From: Bog-532 sp963830385
GTDB lineage: Bacteria; Actinomycetota; Actinomycetes; Streptosporangiales; Streptosporangiaceae
Assembly: GCA_963830385.1 (NCBI GenBank)
Contig: CAWHMD010000005.1
Coordinates: forward strand, 1,426,001-1,490,000
Direction of reading: 5' to 3'
Length of the DNA: 64,000 nt
Below, one piece after another: positions 30,245-38,800 of the stretch; position 1 is the stretch's first letter; each line of letters begins with the position of its first letter. The notes below the pieces were generated by a model. That model had not been told where the DNA came from. It did no database searches and saw nothing but the letters and a program-made list of their open reading frames with translations. Both the position numbers and the translations under genes were made by a program.

Positions 30245-31546
30245 ATGTCCTTGACTGCCACCGCGAGTACCGACCGCGACCATTCCCCTCTTCCCGACTC
30301 AGACTCTCACGGCGTATTCAGCTCGTTGCGGACCCGGAATTTCCGGCTGTTCGCGGCCGGTCAGCTGTTCTCCAACACCGGTACCTGGGTGCAGCGGATC
30401 GCCCAGGACTGGCTGGTGCTCAGCCTCACCGGCAGCACGACCGCGGTCGGCGTCACGACCGCACTGCAGTTCCTCCCCACGCTGCTGTTCGGGCTGTTCG
30501 GCGGCATGATCGCGGACCGTTTCCCGAAGCGTTCGGTGCTGCTGGTCACCCAGTCGGCGCTGGGCGCGATCGCCGGGGTGCTGGCCTTCCTGACCCTGAC
30601 CCACGTGGTCACCGCCTGGCAGGTGTACGTGGTCGCCTTCGCGCTCGGGCTCGTCACCGCGGTCGACAACCCCACCCGGCAGGCGTTCGCCAACGAAATG
30701 GTCGGCCCGGCGCAGCTGTCCAATGCCATCAGCATCAACTCGTCGGTATTTCAGCTCGGCGGGCTGATCGGCCCGGCCATTAGCGGCGCCCTTATCAGCG
30801 CGGTCGGGCCCGGTTATTCGTTCGCCATCAACGCGGTCTCGTTCGCCGCCCCGCTGGCCGCCCTGCTGTGGATGCGCCCGGCCGAGCTGCGCACGGTGGC
30901 CTGGGACCGCGAGGGTTCGGGCCAGCTCCGGGACGGGCTGCGGTACGCGGCGGCCGAGCCATGCGTGCTCTGGCCGACCGTGCTGGCCGGGGTGTTCGGC
31001 TTGTTCACGGCCAACCTGGCGGTGACCCTGGCCGCGTTCGCGCACTCGGTGTTCCACTCCGGCCCCAGCGGTTACGGCCTGCTGAGCGCGACCGTCGCCG
31101 TCGGCTCGGTGGCCGGGGCGCTGGTCTGCGCCCGGCTGCCCCGGCCCCGGCTGCGCATGCTGCTGGGCTACGGGGCGGTGCTGAGCATCCTCGACATCGT
31201 GTCGTCGGCGGTGCCGGGCCAGCTCGGCTACAGTCTCCTGCTGGTCCCGATCGGCGCCTGCACGCTGCTGCTGCTCACCTCGACCAACTCGCTGGTCCAG
31301 TCCACCGCCGACGACCACATCCGCGGCCGCATCATGGGTCTCTACCTGCTGGTCTTCATCGGCGGGGCCGCCGCCGGCGGCCCGTTGCTCGGCCTGGTCG
31401 ACGAGCAGTTCGGCCCCCGGGCCGGGATGCTGCTGGCCGGTGCTGTCCCGGGGCTGGCCACGCTGGTGATCGCCGCGCGGCTGGCGCGGGGGCGGGCGCG
31501 TCACGGCCGTGGCGCCTCGGCCCGGCAACACCCGAGCCTGGTGTGA
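30245..31546 (+). CDS. MFS transporter, DHA3/TMS3 type
   Basis: 433 aa; ATG 30245. About twelve hydrophobic helices starting near residue 32. MFS signatures: GTWVQRIAQDWLVLSLTGS and FGGMIADRFPKRSVLLVTQS (loop 2-3 motif), GLVTAVDNPTRQAFANEMVG (loop 4-5), and DHIRGRIMGLYLLVFIGGAA in the second half. This pattern is that of EntS/TMS3-like drug and siderophore exporters in the cytoplasmic membrane using the proton gradient. Divergent from a LysR regulator with a LysR box between, so probably induced by its substrate. A very long inverted repeat follows 37 nt after the stop. Confidence 0.9.
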   Translation: MSLTATASTDRDHSPLPDSDSHGVFSSLRTRNFRLFAAGQLFSNTGTWVQRIAQDWLVLSLTGSTTAVGVTTALQFLPTLLFGLFGGMIADRFPKRSVLLVTQSALGAIAGVLAFLTLTHVVTAWQVYVVAFALGLVTAVDNPTRQAFANEMVGPAQLSNAISINSSVFQLGGLIGPAISGALISAVGPGYSFAINAVSFAAPLAALLWMRPAELRTVAWDREGSGQLRDGLRYAAAEPCVLWPTVLAGVFGLFTANLAVTLAAFAHSVFHSGPSGYGLLSATVAVGSVAGALVCARLPRPRLRMLLGYGAVLSILDIVSSAVPGQLGYSLLLVPIGACTLLLLTSTNSLVQSTADDHIRGRIMGLYLLVFIGGAAAGGPLLGLVDEQFGPRAGMLLAGAVPGLATLVIAARLARGRARHGRGASARQHPSLV

Positions 31547-31583
31547 CTGTTGTGGTTACGGCGTGCGGGCGCTGCGGGGGTTT

Positions 31584-31622
31584 GGGTACGTTTTCCCGCA
31601 GGTGATGCGGGAAAACGTACCC
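31584..31622. terminator. Long perfect inverted repeat after the MFS gene
   Basis: 17-bp perfect arms (31584-31600, 31606-31622; GGGTACGTTTTCCCGCA) around a 5-nt loop GGTGA. Placed 37 nt past the MFS stop, it should terminate that transcript; it also faces the convergent DUF3068 gene. No T tract follows. A partial third copy (CGGGAAGTAC) lies just downstream at about 31627. Confidence 0.6.
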
Positions 31623-31951
31623 GCATCGGGAAGTACACACGTAGTGCCGGGACTCGGGTGGCGGGTGGGATCGCCGGGTGTCGTGGGGCGGGTGTGAGTC
31701 TGCCCGAGCTGACGGGCCGGATGAGGCGCACGTTGCGCACGGGGGTGGCCGGGCTGGCCCCATCCCGGCGCCGTCGTCCCGCCAGCCGTACAGGCTGGTC
31801 CTTACCCGCGCGATGCCGCATTCGCACCGGCTAGGACCGGCGCGATGCCGCATTTGGGCCGGTTGGGGCGAGGCGCACCCCAACGCACACCGGCGACCGG
31901 GAGGGGCGGGTCTTCCTCCATCCCGGAGCCGGAAGTGCCCCCGCCGGAGGC
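31623..31951. other. Intergenic region without a convincing gene
   Basis: About 330 nt between the hairpin after the MFS gene and the end of the convergent DUF3068 gene. Short frames here are not supported by ribosome sites or motifs. The only structure seen is a 15-bp direct repeat, GCGCGATGCCGCATT, at 31808-31822 and 31840-31854 (32-bp period). Confidence 0.5.
31808..31854. repeat. 15-bp direct repeat
   Basis: GCGCGATGCCGCATT at 31808-31822 and 31840-31854, about three helical turns apart. In non-coding DNA past two convergent genes; meaning unknown. Confidence 0.6.
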
Positions 31952-32998
31952 CTACTCCCGGCCCGGGCCGGGGAGCAGGTCGAAGTTGGACGGGGGCTCA
32001 CCGTGGTCGGGGTCGGGGTCGGGGTCGTCGTGGTCGCGGCGTAGGTAGCGCCAGGGAGACGTGGCGAGCAAGAGCAAAACCAAGCCGAGGACGCCAAGGC
32101 CGACCGGTCCGAGCAGGCTCACCATCGCGATCGACTGGGCGTTCTTGTTGGCTTGGGCGGCCAGGGACTGACGGCTGGCCTGGTCCATGCGCAGGTCCAG
32201 GTCGACCGCGACGAGCTTGCCCTGGCCGCCCGGGCCGGTGAGGTACGACTGGCCCTTGACCTCCTCGTCGACCAGGACACCGGTGCGCGGGTCGATCCAG
32301 AACGTGTTGGTCGCCTGGTAGTAGCGGTTGGCGACCACGCTCTTGGACGGGCCGGAGATGCCCAGCAGCGAGGTGGGGACGCCGGTCATCTGGTCAACCA
32401 GGGTGGCCGGGACGTGCTGGGTGAACTCGTAGGTCTGCACGCCGGTGTCCTTGGCCTCCCCGACGTAGGAGGCGGGCCAGGACTTCATGCTGTTGTTGTC
32501 GAAGACCTGGTAGGTCTGCTTCTTGGTGCCGATCGGCCAGAACAGCCCGATGCCGGACTGCTTGATCGTGGTGCTGTCGTTGACCGAGGCGCCGCAGCAC
32601 ATGCTCAGCTGACCAGTCCTCCGGTCAAACGCGTAGCGCTGGTAGACGGTGTTGATGACGTTGTGGCGCTTCGGGTCGGCCAGCGACGCGAACGAGTCCC
32701 AGATCCCGGTCGTGTTGCTGCTGGCGCGCTGATCACCGCGGACGGTCAGGGTGTAGGTCAGCCGGACGTCGTGCCGGGTCACCAGCGCGCCTTCGTCGAA
32801 GTAGGAGGCATGCGGTGACACCAGCATGTCCTGCTCGTACACGTCGACCGGGGCGGCGATCAGCCGCGGGGCGGCGTAGAACCGCAGCAGTACGGCGGTC
32901 ACCAGCAGGAACGCCCCGACACCGGCCAGCACCAGCCGCAGCCGGCCCCGGCCCCGATGCTCGGGGCCGGGCTCGGACGGCGGCGGCGGGCTGTCCAC
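31952..32998 (-). CDS. DUF3068 (PorA-family) membrane-anchored protein
   Basis: 348 aa. An N-terminal transmembrane helix at about 20-42, a large extracytoplasmic domain, and a second helix near 295-318 followed by an Asp/Pro-rich cytosolic tail (DHDDPDPDPDHGEPP). Domain landmarks: APVDVYEQDMLVSPHASYFD, SMCCGASVNDSTT with a Cys pair, YQVFDNNSM, and TGVLVDEEVKGQSYL. DUF3068 proteins are envelope proteins restricted mainly to actinobacteria, some named PorA, with unknown role. It follows the AftD operon on the same strand after 104 nt, which fits a cell-envelope function. Start at 32998 begins with a proline-rich N-terminus; a later start is possible. Confidence 0.82.
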   Translation of the reverse strand: MDSPPPPSEPGPEHRGRGRLRLVLAGVGAFLLVTAVLLRFYAAPRLIAAPVDVYEQDMLVSPHASYFDEGALVTRHDVRLTYTLTVRGDQRASSNTTGIWDSFASLADPKRHNVINTVYQRYAFDRRTGQLSMCCGASVNDSTTIKQSGIGLFWPIGTKKQTYQVFDNNSMKSWPASYVGEAKDTGVQTYEFTQHVPATLVDQMTGVPTSLLGISGPSKSVVANRYYQATNTFWIDPRTGVLVDEEVKGQSYLTGPGGQGKLVAVDLDLRMDQASRQSLAAQANKNAQSIAMVSLLGPVGLGVLGLVLLLLATSPWRYLRRDHDDPDPDPDHGEPPSNFDLLPGPGRE

Positions 32999-33102
32999 GG
33001 TGCCGTCCGGGCCAGTGTCTCGTCCGGGCCAGTGTCGCCGGCCCCGGCGGCCGTTCCCGTGCGGGTGAAGACGTTACGGACACTCACTACGAACCACCGA
33101 AC

Positions 33103-34395
33103 CTAGGCCGCGTCCTCGCCGGAATCGTCCTTGTCCGCCACCTGGTCCGGGTGTCCCCGCAGCTCAGCCAGGTACGGCAGCATCGCGTCCCGCAACGGCA
33201 CCTGCAAGGTGGCCTGGGCGCCGTCGGCGGCGGCCCGGCGCAGCAGGTCCTGGTGCCGCTCGCCGGTCACCGTCTCGCCCTGGTCGGCCAGCATGACCGG
33301 GATGTCGTCGCGGACGTAGTACAGGCGGCGCAGCCGCGGGTTGTACAGCAGACCCTCTTCGGCCAGGTACAGCAGGGTCTGCTTGTCGATGGGGCAGGCC
33401 AGCAGGTCCAGCAGTAGCGGATCCAGGCTCATTTCGGGAGGCCTTTCGGTGGGGGGAAACGGGCCGGGCGCAGGCCCATTTCCGTTGGCAGGCCGCCGGC
33501 GGGCAGCCACCCGCTCGGCGTTGACGGTCAGGACGACCGGGACGAACACGGCGGCGATGCCGCCGGCGAGCCGCAGGGACAGCAGCACCGGGCTGGACGG
33601 CAGCCGCTCGTGGAACAGCCACGAGCCGATGACGATCAGGTAGCCGGTGCTGATGATGGCGCCAAGCGGGACGACGATCGACGCCGGGCTGCGCTGCAAG
33701 GCGGTCTGGAACAGGCACAGCCCGGCCGCCATACAGGCGAGCGCCACGTAGAGATAAGGAGAAAGGGCGGCCGCGACCACCAGCGAGTGGGGACGGCTGC
33801 CGGAGAACAACGAGGCGGACAGGCACTTGAGGGCCAGCCCGGCCACCCCGTACATCAGGCCGGCGCACAGCCCGTAGCTGACTCCGGACACCCCGCGCCG
33901 GTACCGGTGCCGGGCCCGGGCCGCGCGCTGGGCGGACCAGTAGATTCCGATGCTGAGGGCGAAGCCGGGCAGGGCCGCGAGCGTGACGCCGAGGGCGTCG
34001 GCGTGGGTGCCCGCCTCCGACCCGTGCCCGCTGGACAGGCTGAGCAGGATCACCGAGGCCACCAGCACCGCGATGCACGCCAGCTCGGTGCGGCCCAGCC
34101 GTTCCCGCAGTACCAGGCGGGACAGCAGGATCGTCACCACCACGCCGGAGGCCTGCAGCGGCTGAGCCACGGTCAGCGGCTCCAGCGACAGCACCACCAG
34201 CTGCAGCACCATCCCGATCAGGATCAGGGCGAACCCGGCCAGCCAGCCGGGCGCGGTGAACAGCGTGCGCAGCAGCGACCAGATACGGTGCGCGTCGATC
34301 GCGGGCAGGTAGGTCAGCGCCCGCTTCTCCAGCACGAAGCCGACGTTGTAAATAGTGGTGGCGACCAGCGCGATGGCGACTCCGGCGTGTGTCAC
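33103..34395 (-). CDS. DMT-type membrane transporter fused to a Trm112-like domain
   Basis: 430 aa; GTG 34395 overlapping the upstream stop (GTGA). Residues 1-300 carry about nine hydrophobic helices in the EamA/NIPA-like DMT pattern (FVLEKRALTYLPAID, SLEPLTVAQPLQASGVVVTI, SIVVPLGAIISTGYLIVIGS). Residues about 322-375 are a Trm112/UPF0434 domain (LLLDLLACPIDKQTLLYL, LRRLYYVRDDIPVMLADQ) with only one of the usual Cys residues. A possible internal start exists (ATG 33432) but has a poor ribosome site, so an in-frame fusion is called. Last gene of the AftD operon. A lipid or sugar-lipid flippase-type role would fit context (inference). Confidence 0.78.
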   Translation of the reverse strand: MTHAGVAIALVATTIYNVGFVLEKRALTYLPAIDAHRIWSLLRTLFTAPGWLAGFALILIGMVLQLVVLSLEPLTVAQPLQASGVVVTILLSRLVLRERLGRTELACIAVLVASVILLSLSSGHGSEAGTHADALGVTLAALPGFALSIGIYWSAQRAARARHRYRRGVSGVSYGLCAGLMYGVAGLALKCLSASLFSGSRPHSLVVAAALSPYLYVALACMAAGLCLFQTALQRSPASIVVPLGAIISTGYLIVIGSWLFHERLPSSPVLLSLRLAGGIAAVFVPVVLTVNAERVAARRRPANGNGPAPGPFPPTERPPEMSLDPLLLDLLACPIDKQTLLYLAEEGLLYNPRLRRLYYVRDDIPVMLADQGETVTGERHQDLLRRAAADGAQATLQVPLRDAMLPYLAELRGHPDQVADKDDSGEDAA

Positions 34396-35822
34396 GGCGG
34401 CGCCTCCGGTGGGTCCGCCGGCTCCGGGCGGGCCAGTTCACCGAGGGCGGTACGGAAGCAGGCCGTGAAGGCCTCGGCGCCGGCCTGATCCAGCAACGCG
34501 AGCCGGTACCGGACCGACAGGTGGAGCCGCCCGGCTACGGTCACCGCGGCGACGCACAGGCCCCGGGGCATCGGGCACGGCCCGGCCAGCCACAGCGTCT
34601 CGGTGCCGCTGCCGTCGAACGTCGGCGGGTCCGGCAGCTGGCCCAGGTTGCTGACCAGAGAGGTATCGGTGAGCACGGGGGCGGTCAGGCCGCGGACCAG
34701 GCGAGCCACCCGCCGCTTGACCACTACCGGGGCCCAGCCGGTCGCCAGCAGCCGGCTCATCGCGTCGGTCCCGCCGGTGCGGCCGCGGTCCCGGGCCGCC
34801 CGGGTCTGCGTGGCCACGTGACGCAGCAGCAGGCCCGGGTCGGCCCGGTGCGAGGGGCCGGTGGCCACCCGGATCAGCCAGGAGAGGTTGCCGTCACCCT
34901 GCCAGCGCTGCCCGGCGGCCCGGCCGTTGACCGGGATCGTCACGCTGATCTGGCCGCTGGCTCGGCCCCGGGCCGCGTTCCAGCGGTCGATGGTCAGGCA
35001 CAACGCGGCCACGAGCAGGTCGTTCACGGTCGGCCGGGGGCCGTCGCCGTCCGGGGCAGGCCGGGGCACCGGGACCGAGATCAGCATGAACCCATAACCA
35101 GGTCGGTCCGGCCGCTCGGTCTGCGGGGCAATCCGGGTCACCGTTCCGGGCCAGTTGCCCGACCGGGCGCGGGCGAGCCACCCGGCCGGCGCCGGTGCGG
35201 GGCGGGCGGGCCGGAGCAGCGGGTCTGGCGCGGCGGCCGCAATTGGCGGGGTTGGTGAAGCGGGCCAGGCCGGAGGTGGGGGTGAGTCCGGGACTGAGTG
35301 CAGGCGGCGGGTGGTGACGCGGGAGCGGTAGGCCTCGGCGACGGTGCCGAGGAGGCGCAGGCTCGACACACCGTCGAACGCGGTGTGGTGCACCTGCAGG
35401 ATCACGACGTCGTGCTCCGGGCCAACGGCCAGGAAGATCCGCACAACCGATTCGGCCAGTACGATCGGCCAGGCGAACAGGCGCTCGCGGAGGGCGTCCA
35501 GTTCGGCGGGGGTGCGCCAGCTGATCATGGTGAGCAGCGGACGGCCAGGTTCCGGGCTGGCGGACCGCCAGTAGAGATGACGGTCCCACCGGCCGCTGAC
35601 GGCCAGCCGGCGGCGGGCACCGGAGTCCGTGCCGAACACGGCGGTGACGGCCGCGGTCAGGGCGGAGCGGTCCAGGTGGCCGTGGCTGTGGATCTCCCAC
35701 AGGACCAGGTTGGGCTCGGCCGGCCGGTCGAGGAGGTAGTCCAGTTCCTCGATGGCGGTCAGCCGTTCGGGGCGGAACCCGGCGGGCGGGGAGGCGGGAC
35801 GGGGCGTGTCCACCGTGATCAC
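34392..35822 (-). CDS. PapA/condensation-like acyltransferase
   Basis: 476 aa; GTG 35822 overlapping the AftD stop (GTGA), which fixes the start although the frame is open further up. The active-site HHxxxDG motif is present as QVHHTAFDGVSSLRLLG near residue 160. N-terminal LTAIEELDYLLDRPAEPN and C-terminal DTSLVSNLGQLPD and HLSVRYRLALLDQ fit the BAHD-like condensation/PapA/WS-DGAT superfamily. A Pro-rich linker at about 195-225 separates the two halves. It probably moves an acyl group onto a hydroxyl. Located between AftD and a membrane carrier, it may acylate the arabinan or a lipid carrier (inference). Confidence 0.75.
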   Translation of the reverse strand: MITVDTPRPASPPAGFRPERLTAIEELDYLLDRPAEPNLVLWEIHSHGHLDRSALTAAVTAVFGTDSGARRRLAVSGRWDRHLYWRSASPEPGRPLLTMISWRTPAELDALRERLFAWPIVLAESVVRIFLAVGPEHDVVILQVHHTAFDGVSSLRLLGTVAEAYRSRVTTRRLHSVPDSPPPPAWPASPTPPIAAAAPDPLLRPARPAPAPAGWLARARSGNWPGTVTRIAPQTERPDRPGYGFMLISVPVPRPAPDGDGPRPTVNDLLVAALCLTIDRWNAARGRASGQISVTIPVNGRAAGQRWQGDGNLSWLIRVATGPSHRADPGLLLRHVATQTRAARDRGRTGGTDAMSRLLATGWAPVVVKRRVARLVRGLTAPVLTDTSLVSNLGQLPDPPTFDGSGTETLWLAGPCPMPRGLCVAAVTVAGRLHLSVRYRLALLDQAGAEAFTACFRTALGELARPEPADPPEAPP

Positions 35823-38800
35823 GGGCCCTCCCCCGGGGCGGGGCCGCGGGCGGTGAACGGCGGGCCGTACGGAGCCGACGCCGGCTCCGGGGCCGGGGAG
35901 CCGGCGCGCGGGGCCGAGATCAGCGCGGCGGCCAGGGCGACGACGGCCGCCGCCTGGGCGGGCCATCCGAACGCGCCGAACCCGTGCTGCGGGCCGTGGC
36001 TCAGCTCGGCGATGGCGAACCCGCCGGCCACGCACATGGCCAGGAAGGCCAGCCACGGTACCCAGCGCGGCACCGCCCAGCCGACCAGCAGCACCGCGGG
36101 CACCACGAACGCCAGCCAGCCGCCGACCAGGGCCAGCACCACGGTGGCGGCGACCACCGTGATCCAGTACGCGCGGCGGCTGAGCTCCCAGCGCGTGCTG
36201 GGGCTGACAGGGCGAGCGGGCTCGGTGGAGGGGATGGGGCTGGTGGGATCGCCGGGGTCGCGCTGGTCGGCAGGCTCGCGCAGGCTGGCCGGGCTGGGTC
36301 GCCAGAAGACGCGGTTGCCTGGGCGCCAGGGACGGCGGCGGGGCCAGAGGGCCAGGGCGATCAGGACGCAGAACGCGATGATCGCGATGATCAGGGCCCA
36401 GTGGTAGCCGGTGACCGGGGTGTAGTTCATGACCACGGCGCCGCCGGCGCCGGCCGGGACGATGAACGCCTGCTGCCAGCCGTCCAGGGTGACCGGCTTG
36501 AGCTGCTTACCGTTCAGCGTCGCGGTCCAGCCGGGGGCCGTGGCCTGGTGCACCTCGAGGTAGGACTGGGCGCCGGCGCCGATGGTGCCGGTCCGGTGCT
36601 CGGTGCCCCAGTCCTTGACCGTGAAGCTCCGGGCGGTGGCGGCTGTGGTGGTAGCAGCGGCCGGGGCGTTCTTCAGGCTCAGGCCACCCAGGGTCAGCGG
36701 CAGGCCGGCGCCCGGTGAGGTCAGCCAGTGGCGGCCGGCGGGCAGGGTCAGCGCCGAGCCGCTCGTGCACAGGTGCACCGGCAGCGCCTTGAAGCCGGTC
36801 AGGTCGGCGACCGTGCCAGAGACCGAGGTCTGGTAGCTCCTGCCGTCGATCGTCAGCGACGGGCCCTGGCCGCAGCCGAGCGTGAACGGGGTGCCGGCGC
36901 TCGGGGTCGCGGTGGTCAGGCTGGCCAGCGCGGGGACGGCCAGCTCGGCCAGGCCGACCGGGAGCTGCTGGACCCGGCCGACCAGCGGGTTGTAGGCGGT
37001 GGTGGCCTCGACGCCGGGGAAGCTGATCGTCAGCTGGCTGGTGTCGAGCGGCGCGAAGTGCAGCACCCCGCCCTGCGGGACCATCACGTCCCGGGTGCCG
37101 GCCGGGCTGGTGATCTTGACCCGGGTCGGCTGGGCGGCGATGCCGGTGGTCGCCGCGGTCAGCTCGATCTCGCTGATCGTGCGCTTCCCGGTCCAGGCCA
37201 GGTGCAGGCTCGCGTCCGGGCCGGACGCCACCCAGCCGGTGGCGGCGCTGCCGTCCAGCAGGTTCTGCGCCCGGAAGACCGGCAGCGAGCCGAACGTCGA
37301 GCTGGCCGAGATCGTCAGCTGCGGTTTGCCCGGGCTCAGCGAGTCCAGCAGCGAGTTCAGCGGCGCGCCGGGCACCGCGGTGACCGTCCCCGCCACCTGG
37401 AACCGCTGACGCCCGGCGGTGGTGAAGGTCCGGTTCAGGGCCGGCTCGGGCGGCTGGCCCGGCAGGCCGATCGACGAGCTGGTGGCCCGCTCGAAGCTGA
37501 ACGACGGGGTGGGACCGGCCGCGGTCTGGGACGGCTGCAGGAACCGGGTCACCCACACGCCGGGGATCGCGACCCCGCTGATGCCGGCCCCGGGGCCGCC
37601 CGCGGTGCCGCCCCTGGTGCTGTCGATCGTGATGCGCAGCCAGCTGCTGGTGCCGGACGGGATGTTCAGCTTCTGGGTGGCGCCGGTTACCGCGGTGGCG
37701 GTGTCCACGTGGCCGGTGGCGGTGGTGACGGTCAGCCGGGTGGCGACCGGGCGCGGGATGTCGTCCAGCAGCTTGATGTCGACCGGGGTGCCCAGGTCCA
37801 GCGGGTGGGTGAAGTTGATCTGCAGCCACTGCCCGGCCGCCTTGGTGGTGCCCTCGACCCAGGCGGTGCTGGGGTCGCCGTCGAACGCGTTGACCGGGTC
37901 ACCCTGCGGGTACTCCCACAGCCAGGAACCGGCCGAGGAGGCGGTGACGCTCTTGGCGCCGCGCAGCACCGCCACCGTCTGGTGCCCGGACGTCCCGGCC
38001 GGCAGCAGCTGGCGGGGCGCCTGGCCACCGGCCCCGAGCGGGTCGTCGGGCGGGTTGGTCCCGGTCGCGGTGTAGGTGTAGGAGGTGTTGTTGTCGGTCA
38101 GGCCGAACGCGGTGTCGGCCCGCCGGTTCCCGTCGGTCACGTCCTGGCTGGCCGCCCGCGGGTCGCCCGCGCCCGTCTGGCCGGCCACGACGGCCGGGCG
38201 CTGGCCGAGCAGGCCCTGGGCCTCGAGCTGCTGCAGGGCGGCCGGGCCGCCGTCGACCAGCGCGGTGCCGGCGGTCGGCAGCACCGACACCGGCCCGCTG
38301 GGGCGCAGTGCCGCGTTGGTGGCCTGGTAGATCTCCACCGGCGCGTAGGCCGGGCTGATCGCCTGCACCTGCAGCGAGGTGCCCTCGCCGGCCGGCGGCG
38401 GCGGGACCGGGGTGCCGAACGAGGCCACCCGGGTGAACCCGGACCCGGCCAGCGCGGCGTGCACCACGGCCGGCGACACGTAGCCGAGCTGGGCCGGGTC
38501 GAGGTCGTTGCGGACCAGCACGTAGCGGACGCCGGCCCGGGCCAGGTAGGCGGCCAGGCCCGGCTGGGGGGTGCCGGACTCGATGGCCTGCTCGGCGCCG
38601 CTGGTGAAGCTGGTGGCGCCGCCGCCGCTGTAGGGCACCAGGCTGTCCTCGGTCCACGGCGAGGTGGCCAGCGGCTCCAGCGGCTCGTCGATGGGCTGGC
38701 CCCAGGTGTAGACGCCGTGGGCGTCGGCCGGGACAACCAGCGTGGTCTGGTGCTGGGCGTGGCTGGCCATGAACGCGGCCGCCTGCTGCCAGTAGCCGGG

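Noticed and set aside
33385..33432. Separate Trm112 gene starting at ATG 33432
   Set aside because: No adequate ribosome site before this ATG and the upstream frame runs through without a stop, so a fusion was called instead.
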